In this document: positions 18,656 through 28,442 of the stretch, in pieces | How positions within the stretch are numbered: the first letter of the stretch is position 1 | Layout of the letters: every line of letters starts with the position of its first letter | Origin: Sulfurimonas sp. | Lineage (GTDB): Bacteria; Campylobacterota; Campylobacteria; Campylobacterales; Sulfurimonadaceae | Direction of reading: 5' to 3' | Length of the DNA stretch: 50,762 bases | Assembly: GCA_028687935.1 (NCBI GenBank) | Contig: JAQTZE010000016.1 | Span: 1-50,762, forward strand | Position numbers and translations under genes: made by a program | Notes under the pieces: model-generated | The model's database searches: none | Told to the model about the DNA's origin: nothing | What the model saw: only the letters and a program-made list of their open reading frames with translations

Positions 18656-21004
18656 ATGAATGAAACAACCATAGTCTTACCTTCTGCTCGCGCTATTAGG
18701 CACGAGCAACTGCTGATACAAACACAAACGCTATTTCTCCCAAATTATATAACGATGAACGACTTCGTATCAAAGCTTTGTATTGTCAAAGATTTTAAGA
18801 TACATGATGAAGATAGCAGAACTTTGCTCCTACTAGAAGCCTCAGATTTTAAAGCATTTTCTGCTTTGCAGATAGAGAGAAACTTTTTTACCTTTACCAA
18901 AAACTCCTCTTATATATTTAAATTTTTTGAAGAGCTGAGTGCTGAGATGTATGATATCAATACGCTTGATGCATCAGATATTTATGCCGAATATGAAGAG
19001 CATATCAGTATCCTCCAAGAGCTTCATAAACGCTATGAGCAGATATGCTTCGAGAAAAAAGTTCTTGACAAGATATTTTTGCCAAAGCTTTATAGTTTCA
19101 ACAAATCTTACGCATCGCAGCATAAAGCGATTAGCATCCATGTTCATGGACATCTTACAAACTTTGAGTTGGAGCTTTTAGAAAAATGCTCTGCGTTTAC
19201 ACAAGTCACTATCCACTTAATCACGACCAAGTTTAATACTAAAATGCAAAGTAAATTTTTGGATTTAGGTTTAGAACTTGAGCGCGATTGCAAATATGAA
19301 ATCTCACTGAATACTAGAGAGATTTTGAGTAAAGAAGCGACGCAAAAGAAGACTATTATAAATTGTGAGTCTATGAGTGAACCTCTATTGCAAGTTGCGT
19401 TTATTAAGCAGAAGATTTATGAATTTATACAAAAAGGGTATGAAGCGCAAAATATTGCTGTTGTGCTTCCAGATGAAAAATTTGCTGAGTTGCTGGGGCT
19501 TTTTGATGAGAAGTCAAATTTCAACTTCGCTATGGGTGAGAGTTTTACAAAAACGCAGATCTATCAAAAACTCGATGCGACCATGCAGGCCATCGAGAGT
19601 GACACAAAAGAAGATGAAGCAAGGCTTTTGCGTACAGGTGAAGAGATCTATCTTGAGCTCTTTTCTATCTACTACAAAAACGCAGCAGATGTGAATATTC
19701 TAGAGTATCTTGAAAAATATATTGAGCTTATAGCGAGTAAAGTAGAGCGGAAGATTTTTAGTGAAGAGATCTACAGTTTTAAAAATATCGTCCCATTTAT
19801 GCAAGAGATGAGCGTCAAATCACTACTACATCTCTTCTTGCAACGCCTTGGACAAAGAACGCTTGATGATGTGCGAGGCGGAAAGATAACTGTCATGGGT
19901 GTGCTTGAGACAAGAGGCGTTGCGTTTGATGCAGTGGTGATAGTTGATTTTTCTGATGCAAATGTCCCGCGAAAAAGTGACAAAGATATGTTTCTCAACA
20001 CAAAAATACGTGCCTTTGCAGGTTTGCCTACGATGAGTGACAGGGAAAATCTGCAAAAACATTACTATGAAAGACTTATAAACGCAAGTAAAGAGGTGGC
20101 GATCTCTTATGTGGAGTCAAGTCAGAGCTCTGCTTCGCGTTTTTTAAAGCAGATGCATATTAAGCAAAAAAATATCTACAGTGAAGTTGCATACAGCGAG
20201 CTTCTTTTTCAGAAGTCAAAACGTAGCACAAAAGAAGATGCACCTATCGTTTTGGACTATAGTTTTAAGGATGTAAAACTCTCAAACACAAGACTCAAAA
20301 CATTTTTGACTTGTAAGAGAAAATATTATTATGCCTATATCAAACATGTAAAAGCGCATGAGATCCCAAAAGATATGCCAAAAGAGTGGGAAATTGGAAG
20401 AGATATTCACACGGCACTCAAAGAGCTTTACACTAAGAAACGCAGCTACAGTGATGTAGCGCAGCTTAAAAAAGATCTGCACAAAGAGCTCGATGAAGTG
20501 TGTGGACGCAGTGAGCTTGAAGCCTATCTTATCAATATGTACAAAAAAAGTCTGGATACTTTTTGTGAAAATGAAGTGCACAGATTTCGAGAGGGTTGGT
20601 CGGTACTGAGCTGCGAAGAGAGTTATGAGTGTGAGTTTGCCGGGATAACGCTCAGTGGGCAGATAGACAGGATAGACATCAAAGATGAGACACTTTTTGT
20701 GCTTGATTACAAAACGGGCTCTTATCCTCTTTATACAGAAAAAAATCTCTCAGAAGCGACGGATTTTCAGTTGGAGTTTTATTATCTACTGAGTCAAAGT
20801 GCAGGAAAAAACGTCCTTTGTGGCTATTATGACCTCAAAGAGTCAAAGATAGTACATGAGATGTTTTTAGAGGAAAAGCTCGCTATTTTACAATCCAATA
20901 TCAAAGATATTCTTATGCAGGAAAGTTTTGATTTTGCTCTGTGTGAAGATCTCAAAAATTGTCTCTACTGCGAGTACGCGACAATCTGCCAAAGAGAGAA
21001 ATAA
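18656..21004 (+). CDS. addB: AddB-like ATP-dependent nuclease subunit
   Basis: This is the partner of AddA in a RecBCD-like double-strand-break resection complex. The 782 residues contain degenerate helicase segments (VRGGKITVMGVLETRGVAFDAVVIVDF around 403-429, split here as VRGGKITVMGVLETRG and VAFDAVVIVDF). A C-terminal PD-(D/E)XK nuclease follows with GRDIHTALKELY, QIDRID and VLDYKTGS. An iron-sulfur staple is suggested by FLTCKRKYYY and three closing cysteines in CEDLKNCLYCEYATICQ. There is no N-terminal Walker A GKT, so this subunit is probably not an ATPase, as in other Campylobacterota AddB. Its stop overlaps the addA start (TAATG). Confidence 0.85.
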   Translation: MNETTIVLPSARAIRHEQLLIQTQTLFLPNYITMNDFVSKLCIVKDFKIHDEDSRTLLLLEASDFKAFSALQIERNFFTFTKNSSYIFKFFEELSAEMYDINTLDASDIYAEYEEHISILQELHKRYEQICFEKKVLDKIFLPKLYSFNKSYASQHKAISIHVHGHLTNFELELLEKCSAFTQVTIHLITTKFNTKMQSKFLDLGLELERDCKYEISLNTREILSKEATQKKTIINCESMSEPLLQVAFIKQKIYEFIQKGYEAQNIAVVLPDEKFAELLGLFDEKSNFNFAMGESFTKTQIYQKLDATMQAIESDTKEDEARLLRTGEEIYLELFSIYYKNAADVNILEYLEKYIELIASKVERKIFSEEIYSFKNIVPFMQEMSVKSLLHLFLQRLGQRTLDDVRGGKITVMGVLETRGVAFDAVVIVDFSDANVPRKSDKDMFLNTKIRAFAGLPTMSDRENLQKHYYERLINASKEVAISYVESSQSSASRFLKQMHIKQKNIYSEVAYSELLFQKSKRSTKEDAPIVLDYSFKDVKLSNTRLKTFLTCKRKYYYAYIKHVKAHEIPKDMPKEWEIGRDIHTALKELYTKKRSYSDVAQLKKDLHKELDEVCGRSELEAYLINMYKKSLDTFCENEVHRFREGWSVLSCEESYECEFAGITLSGQIDRIDIKDETLFVLDYKTGSYPLYTEKNLSEATDFQLEFYYLLSQSAGKNVLCGYYDLKESKIVHEMFLEEKLAILQSNIKDILMQESFDFALCEDLKNCLYCEYATICQREK

Positions 21005-23745
21005 TGTTTATCGACAATTTAGCCTATGAAGCGAGTGCGGGAAGCGGGAAGACTTTTATGCTTGTTGTGCGTTATCTGAGTCTGCTCTTTCGAGGCGCTG
21101 AACCAGATAAAATACTCGCACTTACCTTTACCAACAAAGCCGCGCATGAGATGCAAGAACGCGTTGTTGTGACGCTTGAAGAGCTAGAACATCGCGGTGA
21201 ACTTGATGCAATAGTAAAAGTTACCGGACTCAGCCGTGAAGAGTTACTAGATAAACGCAAGAGTATTTTAGATGCGTTTTTAAACGCAAATACAAAGATT
21301 ATGACGATTGATAAGTTCTTTACGCAAATACTTAGAAAGTTTTCCCTTTATGCTTCGCTCATGCCAGATTTTACGACGATGAGTTCTCAGCATGAGCTCA
21401 AACTTCTCTCTCGATTTTTAAAAGAAGTAAGTGTGGCAGGCAAACAAGATACGCTGATAACACTCTCTCTTGAGTCCAAAAAAAGACTTGAGAGCATCTT
21501 CAGCCTTTTAGATGCGTTTTACATAAAACAAAAAGAGCTCTCTTCGCTGCGTTTTATCAAAGAGTCACCGTATAAATATGAAGCAGCGGCGATGCAGAGT
21601 TTTTTGCAGCTGAGAGAAAAAGTCCTCGCATGTGAGAGTGCATCTACGACGGTTCTAAACGCGGTAGATGCTGAGGATTTTGAAGCGCTCAGAGCAAAAA
21701 GCTGGATAGGACGTGAGAGCTTAGAATACAGAACTTTTGCAAAGTGTTTTACTCCTGAGATGGATATCTATCTCACAGATATAAACGCAGCGATAAAAAG
21801 CCATAATAGAGCCAAAGAACAGAACTTTTTTCATGCCCTGAGTGAGCTTGTAGATATCTATGTCAAAGCCAAAAAAGCGCTCTACACAGACGATGGAGAG
21901 CTGAGTTTTAGTGATGTGAGTGTTTTGGTCTATTATCTGCTCAAAGAACGCGTAGATAGTGAGTTTCTCTACTTCAGGCTTGATGCCCAGATAGAGCATA
22001 TGCTGCTAGATGAGTTCCAAGATACAAGCATCTTGCAGTATGCCATTCTCAAGCCGCTTATCGATGAGATACTCTCAGGTGATGGCGTTTTTGAAAATGG
22101 AAGTTTCTTTTTTGTGGGCGATGTGAAGCAGTCTATTTATAGATTTCGAGGAGGTGTGAGTGCGCTTTTTGGGACAGTCAAAGAGCTGCATGAAACGCAG
22201 CTTGAAGCACTGCTCACAAACTACCGCTCCCAAAAAGAGGTCGTTGCCTTTGTCAATGAAACTTTTGCACAGAAGATAAAAAACTACGCACCCCAAAAGG
22301 TCAAAGAAGATGCACAGGGCGGTTATGTAGAAGTTCTCAGCGCAGAAACTCCCGAGCAAGAGGCGCTTGAGCAGGTGAAAAAACTTATCGCACTTGGAGC
22401 GGAGCTTGACGAGATAGCTATTTTATGTGCGACAAACGGCGATGGAGAGGTGATAAAACAGCTGCTTCAAGAGGAGATGATAGAAGTCGTCACAGAGACA
22501 ACGACGAAACTCATCAACCAAAAAAGTGTCAAAGCGGTTTTGGAGTATCTCAAATATCTCTATTTTGGCGAAGATATCTACAGATACAACTTTTTTTCGC
22601 TCATAGAGTGTGAACTTGCTCCTATAAAAAGAGTCGATTTTAACAAGGTAAGCGTTTTGGATGTGGTGAAAGATTGCATCAGCAGTTATGCCCTTTTTCA
22701 TGGGGATTTTCACTTAATTCGCTTTTTGGATTTGCTGCGAAATTATAGTAGCATCGAAGCACTTTTGTTTGAGTATGAACGCATCGATGCAAGTGCGGCG
22801 GCTTCGGATCTTCGTGGTGTTAGAGTGCTGACTATCCACAAGTCCAAAGGTCTAGAATATGAGCACGTCATCGTGATGGACAGACTCAAAAAAGCGCCGC
22901 CTTCACGAGATGCTATCATCTATGAGTACGATGGTATCCATCTGCAAAACGTCTATCTGCGTATGAGCGGGCGAGAATCACTCGACGCAGAGTATGCAAA
23001 CGCAATAGATAAGGAAAAAGCACTTGAAGTGGAAGATTCCCTCAATGCTCTTTATGTTGCGTTTACACGAGCAAAAGAGAATCTTTTTATTATTATGAAG
23101 CCCAAAGATTCGATGTTTGATAAATTGGATCTCAAGCTCTCATCTCAAGGAGCGTTAGTGTGCAAGAGAGTTGCCTCTCAAACGCAAGAGCATTTTGAAA
23201 AACTTGAGTACAAAGCGCTCTATTATGGGATGCAAAGCGATCTGCTTGAACTAGCTAGCGAGCAAGAAGAAGATCTTGGTGCTATCAATTTTGGTTTGGC
23301 ACTTCACTATATGTTAGAGATGCTCGGCGAGTTTACAATAGAAAATATTCCATATGCTAAAGATATTATGCTCAATAAATATGGCTATACTTTAGAAGCA
23401 AGCGAAATAGAAGATATTCAAAATAGAGTGTCTATGCTTCTAAACTCAGCTGAGTTTATGAAATTGATTCATGGTGAGTGTTATAGAGAAAAAGCTATAA
23501 AATATAAAAATAACCTTCGTTATATTGACCTTCTTGTAAAGAGGCCGCTCCAAGAAGATACTCTATCTCTTTTTTCATTTGGTATGTGGAATGTTATAGA
23601 TTATAAAAGTTCTATGGCGTACTCAGAACATCATGTAAAGCAAGTGAAATACTATACGAAAGCTATTAAAGAGATAACGGGAGATGAGGTCGCGGGATAT
23701 ATATGTTATCTCTTAAAAGATCAGATTAAAATTCTAAAGGTATAA
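21004..23745 (+). CDS. addA: AddA-like UvrD-family helicase/nuclease
   Basis: This is a 913-residue SF1 helicase with a nuclease tail. I chose the ATG at 21004 because it overlaps the addB stop and puts Walker A (ASAGSGKTF, residues 8-16) at the usual distance. An upstream in-frame extension to 20959 exists but lies inside addB. Other motifs are ALTFTNKAAHEM (Ia), LLDEFQDTS (II), GDVKQSIYRFRGG (III), LTNYRS (IV), VLTIHKSKGLEYEHVIV (V) and NALYVAFTRAKENLF (VI). The nuclease motif NVIDYKSS lies near the C-terminus. It loads RecA at breaks. The stop is 4 bp from that of the convergent cyclase gene. Confidence 0.9.
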   Translation: MFIDNLAYEASAGSGKTFMLVVRYLSLLFRGAEPDKILALTFTNKAAHEMQERVVVTLEELEHRGELDAIVKVTGLSREELLDKRKSILDAFLNANTKIMTIDKFFTQILRKFSLYASLMPDFTTMSSQHELKLLSRFLKEVSVAGKQDTLITLSLESKKRLESIFSLLDAFYIKQKELSSLRFIKESPYKYEAAAMQSFLQLREKVLACESASTTVLNAVDAEDFEALRAKSWIGRESLEYRTFAKCFTPEMDIYLTDINAAIKSHNRAKEQNFFHALSELVDIYVKAKKALYTDDGELSFSDVSVLVYYLLKERVDSEFLYFRLDAQIEHMLLDEFQDTSILQYAILKPLIDEILSGDGVFENGSFFFVGDVKQSIYRFRGGVSALFGTVKELHETQLEALLTNYRSQKEVVAFVNETFAQKIKNYAPQKVKEDAQGGYVEVLSAETPEQEALEQVKKLIALGAELDEIAILCATNGDGEVIKQLLQEEMIEVVTETTTKLINQKSVKAVLEYLKYLYFGEDIYRYNFFSLIECELAPIKRVDFNKVSVLDVVKDCISSYALFHGDFHLIRFLDLLRNYSSIEALLFEYERIDASAAASDLRGVRVLTIHKSKGLEYEHVIVMDRLKKAPPSRDAIIYEYDGIHLQNVYLRMSGRESLDAEYANAIDKEKALEVEDSLNALYVAFTRAKENLFIIMKPKDSMFDKLDLKLSSQGALVCKRVASQTQEHFEKLEYKALYYGMQSDLLELASEQEEDLGAINFGLALHYMLEMLGEFTIENIPYAKDIMLNKYGYTLEASEIEDIQNRVSMLLNSAEFMKLIHGECYREKAIKYKNNLRYIDLLVKRPLQEDTLSLFSFGMWNVIDYKSSMAYSEHHVKQVKYYTKAIKEITGDEVAGYICYLLKDQIKILKV

Positions 23746-23749
23746 AAAA

Positions 23750-25267
23750 TTATGCCTTAAAAACTTCCACTCTGTTGCGTCCAAGTTCTTTAGCTCGGTA
23801 CAGTGCTTCATCTGTCTCGGCAAAAAGCATTAAATAGTCATGATGCTCTTCTCGAAGAGTACTAATACCGATACTTGTAGTCACGTTAATAAGCTGAGAT
23901 TCAAATTTTATAGGTTTTTTGGCAATAGCTTGACGTATTATTTCTGCTAATTTTTGAGCTTGCTCTGCATTGGTTTCTGGCAAGATTATGACTATCTCTT
24001 CTCCTCCGTATCTGCCTATAAAATCCGTTTTTCTCTGACATCCTTTCACTATACTGCTTGCTTGTCGCAGTACTTCATCCCCAGCCATATGTCCATATGT
24101 GTCATTGATTTTTTTAAAGTGGTCTAAGTCAATAAACATGATAGAGAATGCATGAGAATAGCGTTTTGCTCTTTTAAACTCCATATCAAGCATCTCTTCT
24201 AGATAGCCTCTGTTCCACAGAGTAGTTAGGGAATCTATTTTGCTAAGCAGTGCTATTTCTCGTGTTCTTTCATTTACTAAGTGTTCTAGACGTTCTTTCT
24301 CTTTACGGGATTGTTCTAATGCTGAGTAGTAAATTAACCTTGAAGTCAAAAGTGCAAAAAGCAGAGCAATTACGCTTGTGATCAGTGCTGTGTTAAATAA
24401 CTTCTTTTCATGCTTTATGTATGTTGATGCATCAATCAAAAGCATCAATTTCATTTTTTTGTTCTCTTCATGGAGATAAGAGTCGATAATAGCTAAGTAT
24501 GTTAACTTACCATTGAACATTTTCATGCCCGTGCTTAGTAGATTATCGTCTAAATTTTTTCCAATTAAATTCTTATCACTGCTAATAGATACTTTTTGAT
24601 GCTCATCTATGATTGAAATCTGCTTAATATTTTTTGTAGAGCTGACATATGCATTTAAGAAGTCATTTATATCAGTCTTAGTTAGTATCGCCAGACTGTT
24701 TGTTACAGAACCGTTTATAGATGTTAACAAATTACGTATATCCACTTGTCGATGGAAGATTAAAGAGTTAGTCATTGAGCTTTTTTGCAGTTTGTATTCA
24801 GATATGTCTACTGACAAATCAATTATGCCTGCAAGATCATTGGATACATAAATAGGATAGTAAATTGACATTACATTTACAAAATCCCGAACTTCAAAGA
24901 AAAATGTGTCTAATGCACGATCTCCCTGCATTGTTTCAATAAAACTTTTAGAAGAGAGTATCTTGCCAATTTCATCTTTAAACATTGAATTTCTAATAGT
25001 ACCATCTGATTCGAGATATCTAAATTCAAAAATTTCAAGTTCAAAGGAGATATCATTAACCAGTTTTTGAAGGTTCATGGTGGATTTTATATCATGAAAT
25101 CTCTCTATAGCTGCAGAAACTGAGCTAGCTATGTTTAATGAATTGCTTTGCATTTGTTTTAGGAGAAGATTTTTTTGTGTTGTATAGTTATAGTAAGATG
25201 AATAGGCAATTACCGATACCAAAGACAAAAGTATGATGGGTATTGCATATTTTTTAATAAATGACAT
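23750..25267 (-). CDS. membrane diguanylate cyclase (GGDEF)
   Basis: This 505-residue enzyme makes cyclic di-GMP from two GTP. Layout: transmembrane helix about residues 9-27, a periplasmic sensor-like domain of about 250 residues, a second helix around 290-310, a short coiled linker, then a GGDEF domain from about 335. The active site is GRYGGEEIVII, a GGEEF-type variant, with substrate-site FIDLDHFKKINDTYGHMAGDE. The inhibitory I-site RxxD is present (RKTD, five residues upstream of GGEE), so product inhibition is likely. The gene starts within the stop codon of the upstream cytochrome gene, suggesting the two form one redox-linked unit. Confidence 0.92.
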   Translation of the reverse strand: MSFIKKYAIPIILLSLVSVIAYSSYYNYTTQKNLLLKQMQSNSLNIASSVSAAIERFHDIKSTMNLQKLVNDISFELEIFEFRYLESDGTIRNSMFKDEIGKILSSKSFIETMQGDRALDTFFFEVRDFVNVMSIYYPIYVSNDLAGIIDLSVDISEYKLQKSSMTNSLIFHRQVDIRNLLTSINGSVTNSLAILTKTDINDFLNAYVSSTKNIKQISIIDEHQKVSISSDKNLIGKNLDDNLLSTGMKMFNGKLTYLAIIDSYLHEENKKMKLMLLIDASTYIKHEKKLFNTALITSVIALLFALLTSRLIYYSALEQSRKEKERLEHLVNERTREIALLSKIDSLTTLWNRGYLEEMLDMEFKRAKRYSHAFSIMFIDLDHFKKINDTYGHMAGDEVLRQASSIVKGCQRKTDFIGRYGGEEIVIILPETNAEQAQKLAEIIRQAIAKKPIKFESQLINVTTSIGISTLREEHHDYLMLFAETDEALYRAKELGRNRVEVFKA

Positions 25268-25893
25268 TATGGATATCTTGAATTTGGATCAGCTTTTTTA
25301 TAGCTGTTATATGTTTTATTAAAATCAACATCATGGTAGGACTTGTTCCAGCGCTGTGTGTGGCAACTAGTGCACATTTTTTTGAGTCTTTCGGGGTTGT
25401 CCTGTCCAGCAAGAAAACCACCTTTTTCAAATCTTTTAACTTTGTTTTTATCTTTTGCCAACTCTATATGAACATTCCCTGGCCCATGACATCCTTCACA
25501 TTGGACATTTGAAAGACGAGGAGTACTCTCCATATCAACATAACCGCTTGGAATTTGATGACCTGTTGAATGACACATTAAACAATGAGAGTTTTTTTCA
25601 TCACCACTTAATGCCAAGCTCTCCATTGCAGAATCATGAGGATCTTTTTTACGTCCTAGAAAGAACTCTCTATGACAGAGTCGACATTTAGAACTTCCAA
25701 CAAAATGATATTTGCCAGATCCTATTGCATCATCATAAGCCTCTTTCCCCATAGCATCCATCAATGGAATTTGAGGCATTTTAGAGGCTTTCTCATCTAT
25801 TACGCGTTGATTAGCGGAAGAGGATATAAATATAAGAATAGATATTATAAACAATCTAAAAATGAAGTTTATAATATTTTGATTAGCAACCAT
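25267..25893 (-). CDS. periplasmic tetraheme cytochrome c (cytochrome c-554-like)
   Basis: This 208-residue protein has a signal peptide (NFIFRLFIISILIFISSS) and four CxxCH heme sites: CRLCH, CLMCH, CEGCHGPG and CTSCH. Order and spacing resemble cytochrome c-554/multiheme electron carriers of the NapC/NrfB or Hao-associated kind; the exact class is uncertain. I chose the ATG at 25893, preceded by AGAGAG, over an upstream TTG at 25911. The stop shares a base with the start of the diguanylate cyclase gene. The pair could couple periplasmic redox state to cyclic di-GMP, but that is inference. Confidence 0.85.
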   Translation of the reverse strand: MVANQNIINFIFRLFIISILIFISSSANQRVIDEKASKMPQIPLMDAMGKEAYDDAIGSGKYHFVGSSKCRLCHREFFLGRKKDPHDSAMESLALSGDEKNSHCLMCHSTGHQIPSGYVDMESTPRLSNVQCEGCHGPGNVHIELAKDKNKVKRFEKGGFLAGQDNPERLKKMCTSCHTQRWNKSYHDVDFNKTYNSYKKADPNSRYP

Positions 25894-25959
25894 TTTCTCT
25901 CTTTGAAACAATATAATCTAAAACAATCACAATTGTAACACATTTTTTATATTTATAAA

Positions 25960-25993
25960 CTTTGCTTATATAAAGTTATTAGCATAAGCAAAG
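25960..25993. repeat. 10-bp perfect inverted repeat upstream of rplM and the cytochrome gene
   Basis: CTTTGCTTAT and ATAAGCAAAG are separated by 14 bp in the divergent 25894-26110 gap. The sequence could be an operator dyad or an RNA hairpin. The rest of the gap is AT-rich, with the rplM -10 at 26044. Confidence 0.5.
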
Positions 25994-26043
25994 CATAAAC
26001 CTTAAATAAACCATAAATTAAGCTAACTATAAGTTTATGCAGA

Positions 26044-26049
26044 TATACT
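26044..26049 (+). promoter_or_regulatory. -10 element of rplM-rpsI
   Basis: TATACT in the context GATATACTTTCGCC lies 62 bp before the rplM ATG, in a T/A-rich stretch typical of Campylobacterota promoters. Confidence 0.5.
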
Positions 26050-26110
26050 TTCGCCACTCAAATAAGCATTATAAAATGTTTTGATAAAAATTTACTTGAA
26101 GGGTTCAAGA

Positions 26111-26533
26111 ATGAAATTTACTAAAATTGCAACTTCTGAACAAATCGATCAAAAATGGGTTTTGATTGATGCTGAGGGAAAAACATTTGGTCGTATCATT
26201 ACAGAAGTAGCTACTCTACTTCGTGGTAAGAACAAAACTTGTTATACTCCAAACATTGACTGTGGTGATTACGTTGTAATTATTAATGCTTCTGCTGCAA
26301 AACTTAACGGTCTTGGTAAAATTGCTAACAAAGAGTATTTTTCTTACTCAGGTTACTTTGGTAGCACAAAAAGTATCAAAATGACTGAACTTTTAGCGAA
26401 AAATCCAGAGAAACTATTTAGATTAGCGACTCGTGGTATGCTTCCTAAAACTAAGCTTGGCGCTAAAATGATTAAAAAATTAAAAATTTATGCAGGTGCT
26501 GAGCATCCTCACACTGCACAACTTGCTAAGTAA
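26111..26533 (+). CDS. rplM: 50S ribosomal protein L13
   Basis: L13 is an early-assembling 23S rRNA-binding protein of the large subunit. The chosen ATG gives 140 residues, close to the 142 of E. coli; an in-frame extension to 26081 adds ten residues without a ribosome site and is rejected. Conserved segments are WVLIDAEGKTFGRIITEVATLLRGKNK (given as WVLIDAEGKTFGRI and LLRGKNK), YFSYSGYFG and ATRGMLPKTKLG. It forms the usual two-gene operon with rpsI, 10 bp downstream. Confidence 0.96.
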   Translation: MKFTKIATSEQIDQKWVLIDAEGKTFGRIITEVATLLRGKNKTCYTPNIDCGDYVVIINASAAKLNGLGKIANKEYFSYSGYFGSTKSIKMTELLAKNPEKLFRLATRGMLPKTKLGAKMIKKLKIYAGAEHPHTAQLAK

Positions 26534-26543
26534 GGATTGATTT

Positions 26544-26933
26544 ATGGCAAAAATATATGCAACAGGTCGTCGTAAAGCGTCAATAGCAAAAGTATGGTTA
26601 ACTCCAGGAACAGGTAAAATGACAATCAATGGTCTTTCATTAGACGCATGGTTGGGTGGTCTTGAGGCTAAAAAGCTTCGTGTTAAGCAACCACTTGCAT
26701 TAACTAAACAAGATACTTCAGTGGATATCGACGCTACAACTTTAGGTGGTGGTTTCGGTGGTCAAGCTGATGCACTTCGTCATGGTATTTCTCGCGCTTT
26801 AGTAAAATTCAACCCAGAGTTGAAAGCTATACTAAAACCAGAAGGTATGATGACTCGTGATTCACGTACAGTTGAACGTAAGAAGCCAGGTAAGCGTAAA
26901 GCTCGTCGTTCTCGCCAATTCTCTAAACGTTAA
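26544..26933 (+). CDS. rpsI: 30S ribosomal protein S9
   Basis: S9 is a small-subunit protein whose C-terminal tail reaches the P-site tRNA. The 129 residues start with [15 protein letters not shown], carry [19 protein letters not shown] in the middle and end in the arginine/lysine-rich [12 protein letters not shown] with the invariant terminal Lys-Arg. It follows rplM as in nearly all bacteria. Confidence 0.97.
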   Translation: MAKIYATGRRKASIAKVWLTPGTGKMTINGLSLDAWLGGLEAKKLRVKQPLALTKQDTSVDIDATTLGGGFGGQADALRHGISRALVKFNPELKAILKPEGMMTRDSRTVERKKPGKRKARRSRQFSKR

Positions 26934-26947
26934 TCGTTTTTTCTCCC

Positions 26948-26974
26948 TTACCACTCCCTCTTGGGGTTTGGTAA
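26948..26974 (+). terminator. terminator after rpsI
   Basis: Outer arms TTACCA/TGGTAA flank an inner CCC/GGGG pairing, and the hairpin is followed by ACTCTTTTAT. The T-run is weak but the position is right for the end of the ribosomal operon. Confidence 0.5.
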
Positions 26975-27031
26975 ACTCTTTTATATTAAAACTTCTAATA
27001 CAAAATAATCCAACCTTAAATCTTATTCATA

Positions 27032-27037
27032 TATAAT
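27032..27037 (+). promoter_or_regulatory. -10 element upstream of the DUF945 gene
   Basis: TATAAT in the context CATATATAATCGCGCC lies 29 bp before the start codon. A weak AAAAGGC site precedes the ATG. Confidence 0.5.
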
Positions 27038-27065
27038 CGCGCCTATAAATAAAAAAGGCTTTTAT

Positions 27066-28442
27066 ATGAAAAAACTTCTCGCTCTTCTCTTTGTCCTTGT
27101 TTTGGTCGCTGCAGCGCTTCCAATAATTGGAAATAAACTTGTCTCTAGTGCTTTGGATGAAAAAATAGAACTCCTGCATGCCAACGGAGTAGATGTGCAA
27201 AACACTACTGTGGATAGTTCATATCTTCAAACAAAAAGACATTATGAGTTTTTACTTCAAGACAGTGAAAAGTTTTTCGCATATCTCAATGACTCTTCTC
27301 ATGGTGAAATTCCTCCTTACGTTCAGGATCTGATCGATGGCGTTTTGCTTGGCGCGGATGTTTCTTATAGTAATGTACCTTTTATCAATAATATCGTAGT
27401 AGATATTTATCCTATAGAACTCTCTTCAAAAACGATGGAGGAGCTCAAAGAGAGTGATAAAAACTTTTATGATTTTGTCACTGCATTTTTGGCAAAAAAG
27501 GGAATTTTATACAATCTTCAATATAACATGATCAGTGAAGATTTTAGCGGCTATCTTAAAGATGTGAACGAAGAGTATGTCGAAACTGACGGCACAAATC
27601 TTAAGTTTTCTCTTTTTGGTATTAGCTACAAAGGAAGTGGTAATCTTATCGCGCCGAATATTTTAAGCGCACAAATCCATAAAATCTCTCTTGAAGCGAA
27701 GAAAGATATATTTGAGATGAAGTTTAATCTTTCAGATCTCACTACAGAGTCAGAATTTACCTCGAAAAGTAAATATGCAAGCGCCGTGACACTGGGTAGT
27801 TTTGACTTAAGTATGCAGGGTGATGACAATGTTTCTATGAATGCAAAAGATCTCAAAGTCGGTATGTCTGCAGATACACAAGATGCTTTTGCACAGATAT
27901 ATGCGAAGAGCTCATTTAAGACGATGCAGCTAAACGCAAGTGCCCTCAATGCTTCTATGCAAGGTTTTAACTATGATATTTCTATGGTTGACCTTGACAA
28001 AGATGCACTTGAAGAGCTTCAAGATGTTCTCACAGAGGCAAAAACTTCTCAGTCTGAGACGCTTGAGTTGAAAATGAAAGAGAGTTTTATCAAACTTCTC
28101 TCTCGTGGAGTTACACTCAATATTGATGACCTTTCCTTTGAAAAATTGATTCTCAATAATACAGAAGATCTCAAAGGTATCTCGATGCATTCTCAGATTG
28201 CGTTTAAAGAAGATCCTGCTTTGGCAAATAAGCTTCTTTATACGCCTGCACTTTTGGCACAAAATCTCGATACAGAGATAAAATTAAAGATTTCAAAAGA
28301 GATCTTTCAAAAGATAAATGAGACAACACCAATGGCTGCGCTTGTGATGCAGTATGCAAAAGAAGATGGACAAAACCTTGTTTTTGAAATAACTTTCCGT
28401 AATGGAGAAGTTATGGTCAACGGCAGAGTAATCAAGAGCTAG
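27066..28442 (+). CDS. DUF945 (YdgA-like) family protein
   Basis: This 458-residue protein has an N-terminal membrane anchor or signal (LLALLFVLVLVAAALPIIG). It is followed by a long beta-rich extracytoplasmic region of the DUF945 type, in which VSSYLQT-like (here TVDSSYLQTKRHYEF) and repeated short strands are typical. The family is exported or anchored and its function is unknown. The next gene starts immediately after its stop (TAGATG), so it is co-transcribed with a peptide-binding protein. Confidence 0.7.
   Translation: MKKLLALLFVLVLVAAALPIIGNKLVSSALDEKIELLHANGVDVQNTTVDSSYLQTKRHYEFLLQDSEKFFAYLNDSSHGEIPPYVQDLIDGVLLGADVSYSNVPFINNIVVDIYPIELSSKTMEELKESDKNFYDFVTAFLAKKGILYNLQYNMISEDFSGYLKDVNEEYVETDGTNLKFSLFGISYKGSGNLIAPNILSAQIHKISLEAKKDIFEMKFNLSDLTTESEFTSKSKYASAVTLGSFDLSMQGDDNVSMNAKDLKVGMSADTQDAFAQIYAKSSFKTMQLNASALNASMQGFNYDISMVDLDKDALEELQDVLTEAKTSQSETLELKMKESFIKLLSRGVTLNIDDLSFEKLILNNTEDLKGISMHSQIAFKEDPALANKLLYTPALLAQNLDTEIKLKISKEIFQKINETTPMAALVMQYAKEDGQNLVFEITFRNGEVMVNGRVIKS

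Noticed and set aside
20959..21003. Upstream extension of addA
   Set aside because: It overlaps addB coding sequence, lacks a ribosome site, and pushes Walker A away from its usual N-terminal place.
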